The translations under genes and the position numbers were made by a program. Below the pieces are notes generated by a model. That model made no database searches, had not been told where the DNA came from, and saw only the letters and a program-made list of their open reading frames with translations. Positions 33,131 to 41,505 of a DNA stretch of 64,000 nt are shown here, in pieces. Within the stretch, counting starts at the first letter, position 1, and each line of letters opens with the position of its first letter. Source of the stretch: Actinomadura oligospora ATCC 43269 (GTDB lineage Bacteria > Actinomycetota > Actinomycetes > Streptosporangiales > Streptosporangiaceae); NCBI RefSeq assembly GCF_000518265.1, contig NZ_JADG01000003.1, positions 248,001 to 312,000 of the forward strand, in the 5' to 3' direction.

Positions 33131-33177
33131 TAAAACCTTCCCTAAAACTGGACATAAAGCTCAAAACAGACTAAAAC
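33131..33177 (+). repeat. A/T-rich array of TAAAAC-type repeats
   Basis: TAAAAC at 33131-33136, 33143-33148 and 33172-33177, with TCAAAAC at 33161-33167, in an otherwise very GC-rich genome. It lies in the 116-bp gap between the gamma paralogue and the DUF3040 gene and is the likely promoter or regulator-binding region of the latter. Confidence 0.4.
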
Positions 33178-33221
33178 CGTCCCTCAATCAGGAGGATCGC
33201 CGACCGGGGGACGGAAGCAGG

Positions 33222-33533
33222 ATGGCGCTGAGCGCGGGTGAGCACAGGACGCTGGCGGAGATCGCGCGGCGCGTGGCCGCCGACGACCCCGAGTTCGGCC
33301 GCCGCCTCTCGGCGTTCGGCGGCTACGAGACCAGCGTCCTCGGCCTTCCGTCGGGCTGGACGCTCGTCCCGGTCGCGCTCGTCGGAGCCATACTGGTCGC
33401 CGGGTTCCTGGTGGTCTCGGTCATGACCTCGGGCGCGGGCGCCTCGGGCGGCGCGGACGCCGGGACCGGGACCGGGCCCGCGGCCTGTGCCGGGCACCCC
33501 GCCCAGGCGCTCGCCGGGAACTGTCGGGGCTGA
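33222..33533 (+). CDS. DUF3040-type small membrane protein
   Basis: 103 residues. The N-terminus MALSAGEHRTLAEIARRVAA with the DDPEFGRRLSAF segment is the cytoplasmic motif of actinobacterial DUF3040 proteins. One hydrophobic helix follows (about residues 48-70), then a Gly/Ala/Thr-rich outer tail with two Cys. The role is unknown. The ATG has GGAAG five bases upstream. It lies between the atpG paralogue and a strong terminator, so it ends this transcript. Confidence 0.75.
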   Translation: MALSAGEHRTLAEIARRVAADDPEFGRRLSAFGGYETSVLGLPSGWTLVPVALVGAILVAGFLVVSVMTSGAGASGGADAGTGTGPAACAGHPAQALAGNCRG

Positions 33534-33564
33534 CCACTCGACACCTTCTCCGAACCTTTCCGGG

Positions 33565-33608
33565 ATCGCCCCGGCCGATGTGAAATCGGCCGGGGCGATC
33601 TTATTTCT
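33565..33608 (+). terminator. Intrinsic terminator after the DUF3040 gene
   Basis: Perfect 15-bp stem (33565-33579 with 33585-33599), loop GTGAA, then CTTATTTCT, one of the few T-rich tails in the window. Confidence 0.9.
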
Positions 33609-33984
33609 CATGTGAATATGCGAGTTTCAAGTGGTGCCGGTCACCACGTGCCGCCAACACTTCTCGAAGGGTGATGCGTCGGGGTCCTCAGGGTCGCAAA
33701 GGGCGGTCAAAGAAGCGTCCCCGATCTGTCGACGCTGGGCCTCGGAACACCTCGGACGGCCTGTGTGGCCAGGCGCTCAGAGGTCGTGCGGGCCAAGGGA
33801 AGGTCATGCGAAGCGCCCTGCGCGGTAAATGTGAAAACCCCTCCAAGCCACTCGCATTTCGGGCGTACTAACGTCTTGATCGTTCACGAGTTTTCGTGAA
33901 CCCGCCCAGGGGTAATTCCCCGCATGTCGCATGATCGTTTGGTGCGGCCGGGGGTGAATCGGATCGGTCGAGGGGGCGCGGGAT
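33609..33984 (+). other. Control region of the arginine deiminase operon
   Basis: 376 bp without a gene. It contains a small inverted repeat GTGGTG-CCGGT-CACCAC near 33630-33646 and the palindrome at 33882-33901. The distance from this palindrome to the first ATG (83 bp) fits an operator or activator site. Confidence 0.5.
33882..33901. promoter_or_regulatory. Inverted repeat upstream of the ADI operon
   Basis: GTTCACGA-GTTT-TCGTGAAC has perfect 8-bp arms and a 4-bp centre, dyad spacing about one helical turn. It resembles a dimeric regulator site. It is not a good match to my memory of ArgR boxes or FNR sites, so the ligand is open. Confidence 0.55.
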
Positions 33985-35454
33985 ATGAGCGATCGGGCGA
34001 CACCGTCGAGGCCATCGGCGGGGGAGGCGGGCGAACTCGACCGGGCCGGGGAGGCGCAGCCGGGCAAGGTCCTCGGAGAGGCGGGGAAACTCGGGCTCCC
34101 GCAGTCCACGGCCCTGGTCGTCGGCAACATCGTCGGAACCGGCATCTTCCTGCTGCCCGCCTCACTCGCAGCCATCGGGACGATCAGCTTCCCGGTCATG
34201 ATCGCCACCACGGTCGGCGCGATCGCGCTGGCCCTGGTGTTCGGCAAGCTCGGCGCGCGGATCCCGGCGTCCGGCGGGCCCTACGCCTACGCGCGCAACG
34301 CCTTCGGCGAGTTCATGGGGTTCTGGAGCGCCTGGTCGTTCTGGATCACCGCCTGGGGCGGCAACGCGGGCATCGCGGTCGCCTGGGTCGGCTACGTCAA
34401 CCACTTCCTGCACTGGGACAACACCGCCGGGCAGATCGTCATCGGCCTGGTCGGCATCTGGATCCCGGCGCTGATCAACCTGACCGGCGTGAAGAACATC
34501 GGGCTGTTCCAGAGCGTCACCACGGTGCTGAAGTTCGTCCCGCTGATCTTCGTCGGCATCATCGGGCTGTTCTTCGTCACGTCCGCCAACTTCGGCCCGT
34601 TCAACGCCGGCGGCGGCTCGATGTGGAGCGCGATCACGCTGTCCCTCGGCCTGATCCTGTTCATCTACTCCGGGATGGAGTCGGTGACCATCGTCGCCGA
34701 GCGGATCAAGGACCCCGAGCGCAACGTCGGCCGGGCCAGCGTCTACGGCGTCCTGGCCTGCGGCGCGATGTACCTGCTGGCGACCTTCGCCGTCTTCGGG
34801 ACCGTCCCGCACGACCAGCTGATGAACTCCACCGCCCCGTTCGCCGACTCCCTGAACAACATGTTCGGCGGCGCCATGTGGGGCAACGTGATGGCGGTCT
34901 GCGCGATCATCTCCGGCATCGGCGCCCTGAACGGCTGGACGATGCTGGTCGCCGAGATGCCCATGGCCGCCGCCCGCGACGGCATGTTCCCCAGGTCCTT
35001 CGCCCGGCTGTCCAAGCGCGAGGCCCCGGTCGTCGGCATCCTCGTCGGGACGGGCCTGACCACCCTGATGCTGCTGTTCGCCTACGCGTCCGAGAACACC
35101 TTCAACACGATCCTGCTGTTCGCGTCCTTCACCACCGCGATCCCCTACTTCTTCTCCGCCGCGGCCCAGCTGTTCTGGCTGGTCACCGGGGGACGGGAGG
35201 TCAACAAGGCGCGGATGGCCAAGGACATGACCGTGGGGGTCGTCGCGCTGGTCTTCTCCTTCGCCATCGTCTACAGCTCCGGCGAGCAGGCCGTCATGCT
35301 CGGCACCCTCGCGATGCTGATCGGCGTCGTCGTCTACATCTGGACCAAGGCCCGGCGCGGCGAGTACGGCCCCAGGAGCGAGGGCGCGACCGCGCCGCCC
35401 GCCCCCTCCGGCCCGTCCGGCGGGCCCGGGACCGCCGCCGGTTCCAGCGGCTGA
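33985..35454 (+). CDS. APC-superfamily amino acid permease / antiporter (arginine-ornithine type)
   Basis: 489 residues, 12 predicted helices, with Gly-rich GNIVGTGIFLLPASLA in helix 1 and GGPYAYARNAFGEFMGF, as in AdiC/ArcD-like basic amino acid exchangers. Its position as first gene before arcA-arcB-arcC suggests arginine uptake in exchange for ornithine. Similarity in the same region to the gene at 41495 (GGPYVYARDAFGELSGF) shows the two are paralogues. GGGGG lies eight bases before the ATG. The Ser/Gly/Pro-rich C-terminal tail is hydrophilic. Confidence 0.85.
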   Translation: MSDRATPSRPSAGEAGELDRAGEAQPGKVLGEAGKLGLPQSTALVVGNIVGTGIFLLPASLAAIGTISFPVMIATTVGAIALALVFGKLGARIPASGGPYAYARNAFGEFMGFWSAWSFWITAWGGNAGIAVAWVGYVNHFLHWDNTAGQIVIGLVGIWIPALINLTGVKNIGLFQSVTTVLKFVPLIFVGIIGLFFVTSANFGPFNAGGGSMWSAITLSLGLILFIYSGMESVTIVAERIKDPERNVGRASVYGVLACGAMYLLATFAVFGTVPHDQLMNSTAPFADSLNNMFGGAMWGNVMAVCAIISGIGALNGWTMLVAEMPMAAARDGMFPRSFARLSKREAPVVGILVGTGLTTLMLLFAYASENTFNTILLFASFTTAIPYFFSAAAQLFWLVTGGREVNKARMAKDMTVGVVALVFSFAIVYSSGEQAVMLGTLAMLIGVVVYIWTKARRGEYGPRSEGATAPPAPSGPSGGPGTAAGSSG

Positions 35455-35559
35455 GCCCTGCGGCGTCCCGCCCGGCCCGCCCCGGCCGGACGCCGCCACC
35501 GCCGCCGCCGCACATCTGAACTTCCACCACCGAGCAAGTCAGCAAGGAGGCTGAACATC

Positions 35560-36801
35560 ATGTCCTTCCACGTCGAGTCCGAGGTCGGCAAGCTGCGCCA
35601 GGTGCTGGTGCACCGCCCGGAGCTCTCGCTGAAGCGGCTGACCCCGTCCAACGCCGCGGACCTGCTGTTCGACGACGTCCTCTGGGTGCAGCGGGCCGGG
35701 GAGGAGCACGAGGAGTTCCAGAAGGTGCTGCGCTCCCGCGGCATCAAGGTGCACCTGCTGCTGGACCTGCTGCGCGAGACCATCGAGATCCCCGAGGCCA
35801 AGAAGCACATCCTGGACTACGTGATCGACCCGCACTGGTTCGGTCCCCTGGCCACCGACGGGATCCGCAACGCCTTCGACGCCATGGACCTGCGCGAGCT
35901 CGGCTCGTTCCTCATCGGCGGCATCACCAAGCGGGAGCTGCTGGAGCGGATGGACGACATCAAGTCGATCGCGTTCCACGCCATCCAGATGGACGACTTC
36001 ATCCTCCCGCCGCTGCCGAACCACCTGTTCACCCGCGACACCTCCTGCTGGGTCTACGACGGCGTGTCCATCAACGCCATGAAGAAGAAGGCCCGGATGC
36101 GCGAGACGGTGAACATGGAGGCCGTCTACAGGTGGCACCCGCTGTTCGCCGGCGGCTACAACAAGCCGGACGCGGGCGGGTTCAACGTCTGGAACGAGGG
36201 CACCCCGATGGCCCCCACCACGATCGAGGGCGGCGACGTCCTGGTCATCGGCAAGGACTCGGTGCTGATCGGGATGAGCGAGCGCACCCAGCCGCAGGCC
36301 GTCGAGATGCTCGCCAAGTCGCTGTTCGCGCAGGGCTCGGCCAAGAAGATCGTCGCCCTGCAGATGCCGCAGAAGCGCGCCTTCATGCACCTGGACACGG
36401 TCATGACGATGGTGGACCACGGCGTCTTCACCAAGTACGCGGGAATGGGCCTGCTGCCGTCCTTCACCGTCGAGCCCGGTGACACCGAGAAGGAGCTCAA
36501 GGTCACCGACCACAAGGCCGACGACATGCACAAGGCCATCGCCCACGCCCTGGACCTGGACGACATCAAGGTGCTCACCGCCCACCAGGACGTGTTCGCC
36601 GCCGAGCGCGAGCAGTGGGACGACGGCTCCAACGTCCTGGCGGTCGAGCCGGGCGTCGTCGTCGCCTACGAGCGCAACACCACCACCAACAACTACCTCG
36701 CCAAGAACGGCATCGAGGTCATCACCATCCGGGGCAGCGAGCTCGGCCGGGGCCGCGGCGGCCCCCGCTGCATGAGCTGCCCGCTGGAGCGCGACGCCTG
36801 A
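35560..36801 (+). CDS. arcA: Arginine deiminase
   Basis: 413 residues. Motifs: the substrate-binding N-terminal [35 protein letters not shown], a large middle with [16 protein letters not shown] (catalytic His and Asp) and the C-terminal GGPRCMSCP with nucleophile Cys404. It hydrolyses arginine to citrulline and ammonia. The ribosome site AAGGAGG is about ten bases upstream. First enzyme of the ADI path, followed by arcB and arcC. Confidence 0.96.
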   Translation: MSFHVESEVGKLRQVLVHRPELSLKRLTPSNAADLLFDDVLWVQRAGEEHEEFQKVLRSRGIKVHLLLDLLRETIEIPEAKKHILDYVIDPHWFGPLATDGIRNAFDAMDLRELGSFLIGGITKRELLERMDDIKSIAFHAIQMDDFILPPLPNHLFTRDTSCWVYDGVSINAMKKKARMRETVNMEAVYRWHPLFAGGYNKPDAGGFNVWNEGTPMAPTTIEGGDVLVIGKDSVLIGMSERTQPQAVEMLAKSLFAQGSAKKIVALQMPQKRAFMHLDTVMTMVDHGVFTKYAGMGLLPSFTVEPGDTEKELKVTDHKADDMHKAIAHALDLDDIKVLTAHQDVFAAEREQWDDGSNVLAVEPGVVVAYERNTTTNNYLAKNGIEVITIRGSELGRGRGGPRCMSCPLERDA

Positions 36802-36931
36802 CCGGTCCGGCCGCCGGACGCGAGGGCCGGGCCCGCCAGGGTCCGGTCGCCCGTCCACCCGGACCGCCCGTCCGCCGGGCTCTCCCGCCCGCTGCCCGCC
36901 CGCATCTCGCCCGAACGGAGATACCGACACC

Positions 36932-37936
36932 ATGGGTTACAACCTGTACGGCCGCAGCTTCCTCAAGGAGCTGGACTTCACCCCGAAGGAGTGGAAGTAC
37001 CTGCTCGACCTGTCCGCCGACCTCAAGGTGGCCAAGCGCAGCGGCGCCGAGGAGCCCCGGCTGCGGCGCAAGAACATCGCGCTGATCTTCGAGAAGTCCT
37101 CCACCCGCACCCGCTGCGCGTTCGAGGTCGCCGCCTACGACCAGGGCGCGCACGTCACCTACCTCCCCCCGTCCGGCTCGCAGATGGGCCACAAGGAGTC
37201 GGCCAAGGACACCGCCCGCGTGCTGGGCCGCATGTTCGACGGCATCGAGTACCGGGGAGACAGCCAGAAGACGGTGGAGGAACTCGCCGAGTACTCCGGC
37301 GTCCCGGTCTGGAACGGCCTGACCGACGAGTGGCACCCGACCCAGATGCTCGCCGACCAGCTCACCATGTTCGAGCACGGCAACGGCCGTCCGCTCAACT
37401 CGCTGTCCTACGCCTACCTCGGCGACGCCCGCAACAACATGGCGCACTCCTACATCGCCGCGGGCGCCCTGTCCGGCATGGACGTCCGGATCGCCGCGCC
37501 CAGGTCCCTCTGGCCCGACCAGGACATGGCCGTCAAGCCCGCCCAGGAGATCAACGCCCGCACCGGCGGCAAGCTGCTCATCACCGAGGACGCGCGGGAG
37601 GCCGTGCGCGGCGTCGACTACGTCGTCACCGACGTGTGGGTGTCGATGGGCGAGCCCAAGGAGATCTGGGACGAGCGCATCAAGCTGCTCAAGCCGTACC
37701 AGGTCAACGCCGAGATCATGAAGGCGACCGGCAACCCGAACGTGAGGTTCATGCACTGCCTGCCCGCGTTCCACAACCGCGAGACCACGGTCGGCGAGGA
37801 CATCTACCGCAAGACCGGCCTGGACGCCCTGGAGGTGACCGAGGAGGTGTTCGAGTCCGAGGCGTCCATCGTCTTCGACGAGGCCGAGAACCGCCTGCAC
37901 ACCATCAAGGCCGTCATGGTCGCGACGCTCGGCTGA
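36932..37936 (+). CDS. arcB: Ornithine carbamoyltransferase (catabolic)
   Basis: 334 residues. The carbamoyl phosphate motif is EKSSTRTRC (about 53-61), then [39 protein letters not shown] and the ornithine/catalytic HCLPAFH (about 274). It splits citrulline to ornithine and carbamoyl phosphate in this context. Its place between arcA and arcC, and the QMGHKES form of the loop, point to the catabolic enzyme rather than biosynthetic ArgF. GGAG lies upstream of the ATG. A 130-bp gap separates it from arcA. Confidence 0.94.
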   Translation: MGYNLYGRSFLKELDFTPKEWKYLLDLSADLKVAKRSGAEEPRLRRKNIALIFEKSSTRTRCAFEVAAYDQGAHVTYLPPSGSQMGHKESAKDTARVLGRMFDGIEYRGDSQKTVEELAEYSGVPVWNGLTDEWHPTQMLADQLTMFEHGNGRPLNSLSYAYLGDARNNMAHSYIAAGALSGMDVRIAAPRSLWPDQDMAVKPAQEINARTGGKLLITEDAREAVRGVDYVVTDVWVSMGEPKEIWDERIKLLKPYQVNAEIMKATGNPNVRFMHCLPAFHNRETTVGEDIYRKTGLDALEVTEEVFESEASIVFDEAENRLHTIKAVMVATLG

Positions 37937-37947
37937 CCGGCTCCCTT

Positions 37948-37973
37948 CGCCCACGACTTCCGCCCACGACTTC
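37948..37973 (+). repeat. Tandem 13-bp repeat between arcB and arcC
   Basis: CGCCCACGACTTC is present twice without a spacer (37948-37960, 37961-37973) in the 69-bp gap. It may be slippage or affect translation of arcC. Confidence 0.6.
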
Positions 37974-38005
37974 CGCCCTTCGACCTTCGATTCAGAGGAC
38001 ACAGC

Positions 38006-38941
38006 ATGAGAGTCGTCGTCGCACTCGGGGGCAACGCCCTGATGCAACGCGGGGACAAGCCCGACGCGGAGATCCAGCGCGCCAACGTCCAGACCGCGGT
38101 GCGGTCGCTCGCGCCGCTGGCCGAACGGCACGAGCTGATCATCACGCACGGCAACGGTCCGCAGGTCGGCGTCCTGGCGCTGGAGAGCATCAACGACCCG
38201 AACCTGAGCCGGCCCTACCCGCTGGACACCATCGGCGCCGAGACCCAGGGCATGATCGGCTACTGGATGCTGCAGGCGCTGCAGAACGCGCTGCCCGGCC
38301 GCCAGGTGCTGTCACTGGTCAACCAGACCCTGGTGTCGGCGGTGGACCCCGCGTTCGAGGACCCGACCAAGTTCGTCGGGCAGGTCTACACACGGGAGGA
38401 GGCGGAGAAGTTCGCCAAGGAGTACGGCTGGTCGGTCCGGCCGGACGGCGACTACTGGCGGCGGGTCGTCCCGTCGCCGCAGCCGCAGCGGGTGATCGAG
38501 ACCCGGCTGATCCGGCAGGCCGTCCGCACCGGCACCGTCGTGGTCTGCGCGGGGGGCGGCGGCATCCCGGTCATCCGCAACGACGTCGGGCAGCTGGAGG
38601 GCGTCGAGGCGGTCATCGACAAGGACCTCACCGCCGCGATGCTCGCCGAGACGCTGGAGGCCGACGCCTTCCTCATCCTTACCGACGTGCCGAACGTGGT
38701 GCGCGGCTACGGCACGCCACAGGCCGAGCCGATCGGCCACACCACGCCGTTCGAGCTGCGCTCGGAGGAGTTCCCGGCCGGGTCGATGGGCCCCAAGATC
38801 GACGCGGTCTGCGGGTTCGTGGAGAAGACCGGCGACATGGCCGCCATCGGCAAGCTCGACCAGTGCATCGAGATCCTGGACGGGGCCGCGGGCACGATCG
38901 TGACGCCGAACGCCACGTGGCCGCTCGCCAGCACGCTGTGA
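38006..38941 (+). CDS. arcC: Carbamate kinase
   Basis: 311 residues. It starts MRVVVALGGNALMQRGDKP, with ITHGNGPQVG, AETQGMIGYW, VCAGGGGIPVI, AVIDKDLTAAMLAE and ITDVPNV-type nucleotide-binding motifs, ending with GPKIDAVCGFVE. It makes ATP from carbamoyl phosphate, the energy-yielding step. GAGGA lies upstream of the ATG. Completes the ADI enzyme set. Confidence 0.95.
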   Translation: MRVVVALGGNALMQRGDKPDAEIQRANVQTAVRSLAPLAERHELIITHGNGPQVGVLALESINDPNLSRPYPLDTIGAETQGMIGYWMLQALQNALPGRQVLSLVNQTLVSAVDPAFEDPTKFVGQVYTREEAEKFAKEYGWSVRPDGDYWRRVVPSPQPQRVIETRLIRQAVRTGTVVVCAGGGGIPVIRNDVGQLEGVEAVIDKDLTAAMLAETLEADAFLILTDVPNVVRGYGTPQAEPIGHTTPFELRSEEFPAGSMGPKIDAVCGFVEKTGDMAAIGKLDQCIEILDGAAGTIVTPNATWPLASTL

Positions 38942-39058
38942 CCAGGAGTATATGATCAGCGACGCAGGGTGACCGGTTCGGGGCGGGCGGATCGGGCACC
39001 CTCCCGTCGCACCTCTGCTCAGCGGCCTCAACGGCTCCCGACGAAAGCAGCGACCACC

Positions 39059-40522
39059 GTGGCCACCGCTTCATCAGGCTCCATGCTGCACAGCCTGTTC
39101 CGGACCAAGCCCGTCGACCAGATCGTCCAGGAGGGCGGGCAGGGCGAGCTGAAACGCTCGATGTCCCTGCTCCAGCTCACGATGTTCAGCGTGGGTGCGA
39201 CCCTCGGCACCGGCATCTTCGTGGTGCTCGGGGAGGCGGTGCCGCTCGTCGGGCCCGCGATCGTGCTGTCGTTCGTCCTCGCCGCGATCACCGCGCTGTT
39301 CTCCGCGCTCTCCTACGCCGAGCTCGCCGGGACGATCCCGGTGTCCGGATCGTCCTACTCCTACACCTACGCGACCATGGGCGAGCTGATCGCCTGGGTC
39401 AGCGGCTGGTGCCTGCTGCTGGAGTACGCCGTGTCGGTGTCGGCCGTCGCGGTCGGCTGGGGCCAGTACCTGAACGACTTCTTCAGGCAGACCTTCGACT
39501 TCACGCTGCCCGAGTCGATCAGCAACCCGCCCGGCTCCGGCGGTTACCTCAACATCCCCGCCATCGTCGTTGTGGTGCTGGCGATGCTGCTGCTCCTGCA
39601 GGGCGCGTCGGAGTCCGCCACGGTCAACTCGATCATGGTGTTCCTGAAGATCGGTGTGCTGGTCTTCTTCTGCGTCGTCGCCTTCACCGCCTTCGACACC
39701 GGCAACCTCACGCCGTTCGCGCCGATGGGCTGGGCCGGGATCCAGGCCGCCGGATCGAAGGTGTTCTTCTCCTACATCGGCTTCGACGCCGCGTCCACGG
39801 CCGGTGAGGAGGCCAAGAACCCCCGGCGCGACCTGCCGCTCGCCATCATCGGCTCACTGGTGATCGTCACCGTCGTCTACGTCGCGGTCGGCCTCGCCGC
39901 CGTCGGCGCCATGAACTGGACGGAGTTCAAGCAGGGCGAGAGCGAGGCGTCGCTGTCGCTGGTCCTGGAACGCGCCACGGGCATGTCGTGGCCGTCCGCC
40001 ATCCTGTCGCTCGGCGCCGTCATCGCCATCGCCAGCGTCGTGCTGTCGGTGATGTACGGCCAGACCCGCATCCTGTTCGCGATGTCCCGCGACGGCCTGG
40101 TGCCGAGGGTGTTCCAGCGGGTCAGCCCGCGCCACCGGGTGCCGGTCGCCAACACCCTCATCGTGTCGGCGTTCATCGCCCTGCTCGCCGCCGTCGTCCC
40201 CCTCGGCCACCTCGCCGACGCCACCAGCATCGGCACCCTGTTCGCGTTCGGCCTGGTCAACATCGGCGTGATCGTGCTCCGCCGCTCCCGGCCCGACCTG
40301 ACCCGCAGCTTCCGAACCCCGTTCTACCCGGTCACCCCCGTGCTCGGCGTGCTGTTCTGCGCCGGGCTGATCTTCACCCTGGACCACGTGACCCAGCAGA
40401 TCTTCCTGATCTGGATGGCCGTCGGCCTGGTCGTCTACTTCGCCTACAGCCGCCGCCACTCGCTGCTCGGGCGGCAGGCCGCGGGGCCAGGGCAGCCACC
40501 GATCCAGAAGGGGGCGCCATGA
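39059..40522 (+). CDS. APC-family cationic amino acid transporter (CAT type)
   Basis: 487 residues with 12 predicted helices. The N-terminal SLFRTKPVDQIVQEG and VGATLGTGIFVVLGEAVPLV are typical of YfnA/CAT carriers of Arg, Lys or other amino acids; SKVFFSYIGFDAASTAGEEAKNPRRDLP is the conserved inner loop. The GTG at 39059 is used; an ATG at 39083 is also reasonable. Its stop overlaps the universal stress gene by four bases. It may supply arginine to the ADI path. Confidence 0.86.
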   Translation: MATASSGSMLHSLFRTKPVDQIVQEGGQGELKRSMSLLQLTMFSVGATLGTGIFVVLGEAVPLVGPAIVLSFVLAAITALFSALSYAELAGTIPVSGSSYSYTYATMGELIAWVSGWCLLLEYAVSVSAVAVGWGQYLNDFFRQTFDFTLPESISNPPGSGGYLNIPAIVVVVLAMLLLLQGASESATVNSIMVFLKIGVLVFFCVVAFTAFDTGNLTPFAPMGWAGIQAAGSKVFFSYIGFDAASTAGEEAKNPRRDLPLAIIGSLVIVTVVYVAVGLAAVGAMNWTEFKQGESEASLSLVLERATGMSWPSAILSLGAVIAIASVVLSVMYGQTRILFAMSRDGLVPRVFQRVSPRHRVPVANTLIVSAFIALLAAVVPLGHLADATSIGTLFAFGLVNIGVIVLRRSRPDLTRSFRTPFYPVTPVLGVLFCAGLIFTLDHVTQQIFLIWMAVGLVVYFAYSRRHSLLGRQAAGPGQPPIQKGAP

Positions 40523-41505
40523 GCGACGCCACGCCCGCAGCGAAACCGTCCGGCAGGAACGGCAGGAACGGCAGGAACGGCAGGAACGGCAAGAACGGGA
40601 ACGGGGACGGCCACCGCGTCCTGGTCGGCTACTCGCCTGATGACCGCGGCGACGACGCCCTCGCCCTCGGGTCGCTGGCCGCCCGCACCGTCGGAGCCCC
40701 GCTCGTCGTCGCCAACGTCCACCCGCCCGCCTGGCCCAGCCGCGGCGCCGGCTCGGTGGACGCCGAATGGCTCGCCTACCTGCGCGAGCAGTCCGCCGCC
40801 GCGTGCGCCCAGGCCGCCGAACGGCTGGCCGGGCTGAAGCATCCCAAACGCGGCGTCACCTACCGCGTGAACGCCCACCGGGGCAGCGGACGCGGCCTGG
40901 TCGAGGTCGCCGAGGAGATCGGCGCGACCCTGATCGTCATCGGGTCCGGGCCGCGCGGACGCCGGGACCGCATCGCCATCGGCAGCACCGCCGACCAGCT
41001 CCTGCACGGCTCGCCCGTCCCGGTCCTGCTCGCCCCACGCGGCTACGCCGAGAGTCCACCGGACCGGTTCGAGCGGCTCACCCTGGCCTACAACCGGCGC
41101 CGGGACGTCCAGTCCACGATGGACCTGCTCACCGCCTTCTCCGTCGAGTTCGGCGTGCCCGTCCGGCTGGTCACGCTCGTGCTGCGCCCGTCCGGCCTGC
41201 CCGCCCGGTTCCTCGGCGCGGACGACGTCGTCCAGCGCCAGTTCGACCAGGCAGAGAAGGACCTGGCCCACGCCCGGGAGGCCCTCGCCGAACGCGGCGT
41301 CAAGGACGTCGAGACCGAGGCCGTCCAGGGCACCCACGTAAACAAGGCTTTGAACAACGTCGACATGCTTCCCGGGGAGCTGCTCGCCACCATGTCCAGC
41401 CACGAGGGGCCCCTGCGCAAGGTGTTCGTCGGGGAGAGCTCGGGCAAGATCGTCCGCGCCTCGGGCGTGCCCGTCCTGGTGTTGCCCCGGGGCTATGGCC
41501 GGTAG
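40519..41505 (+). CDS. Two-domain universal stress protein with N-terminal RNG repeats
   Basis: 328 residues. After a 30-residue basic tail with tandem Arg-Asn-Gly repeats comes a first UspA domain (about 30-170), with VLVGYSPDDRGDDAL and the ATP-binding IVIGSGPRGRRDRIAIGSTA. The second, more divergent UspA domain follows (about 178-328), ending SSGKIVRASGVPVLVLPRG. The gene overlaps the CAT permease (ATGA) and the next permease (11 bp), so all three are co-translated. This suggests a regulatory or sensing role at the transporters. The basic tail might bind nucleic acid or phospholipid. Confidence 0.87.
   Translation: MSDATPAAKPSGRNGRNGRNGRNGKNGNGDGHRVLVGYSPDDRGDDALALGSLAARTVGAPLVVANVHPPAWPSRGAGSVDAEWLAYLREQSAAACAQAAERLAGLKHPKRGVTYRVNAHRGSGRGLVEVAEEIGATLIVIGSGPRGRRDRIAIGSTADQLLHGSPVPVLLAPRGYAESPPDRFERLTLAYNRRRDVQSTMDLLTAFSVEFGVPVRLVTLVLRPSGLPARFLGADDVVQRQFDQAEKDLAHAREALAERGVKDVETEAVQGTHVNKALNNVDMLPGELLATMSSHEGPLRKVFVGESSGKIVRASGVPVLVLPRGYGR
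40552..40596 (+). repeat. 9-bp coding repeat (GGCAGGAAC, five units)
   Basis: Four exact units (40552-40587) and one variant GGCAAGAAC (40588-40596). Units are in frame and encode Gly-Arg-Asn steps of the USP tail. Copy number can change by slippage without a frameshift. Confidence 0.85.

Noticed and set aside
33671-33871. 66-codon open frame upstream of the ADI operon
   Set aside because: Basic composition, no ribosome site, no hydrophobic or domain pattern; the region looks regulatory.
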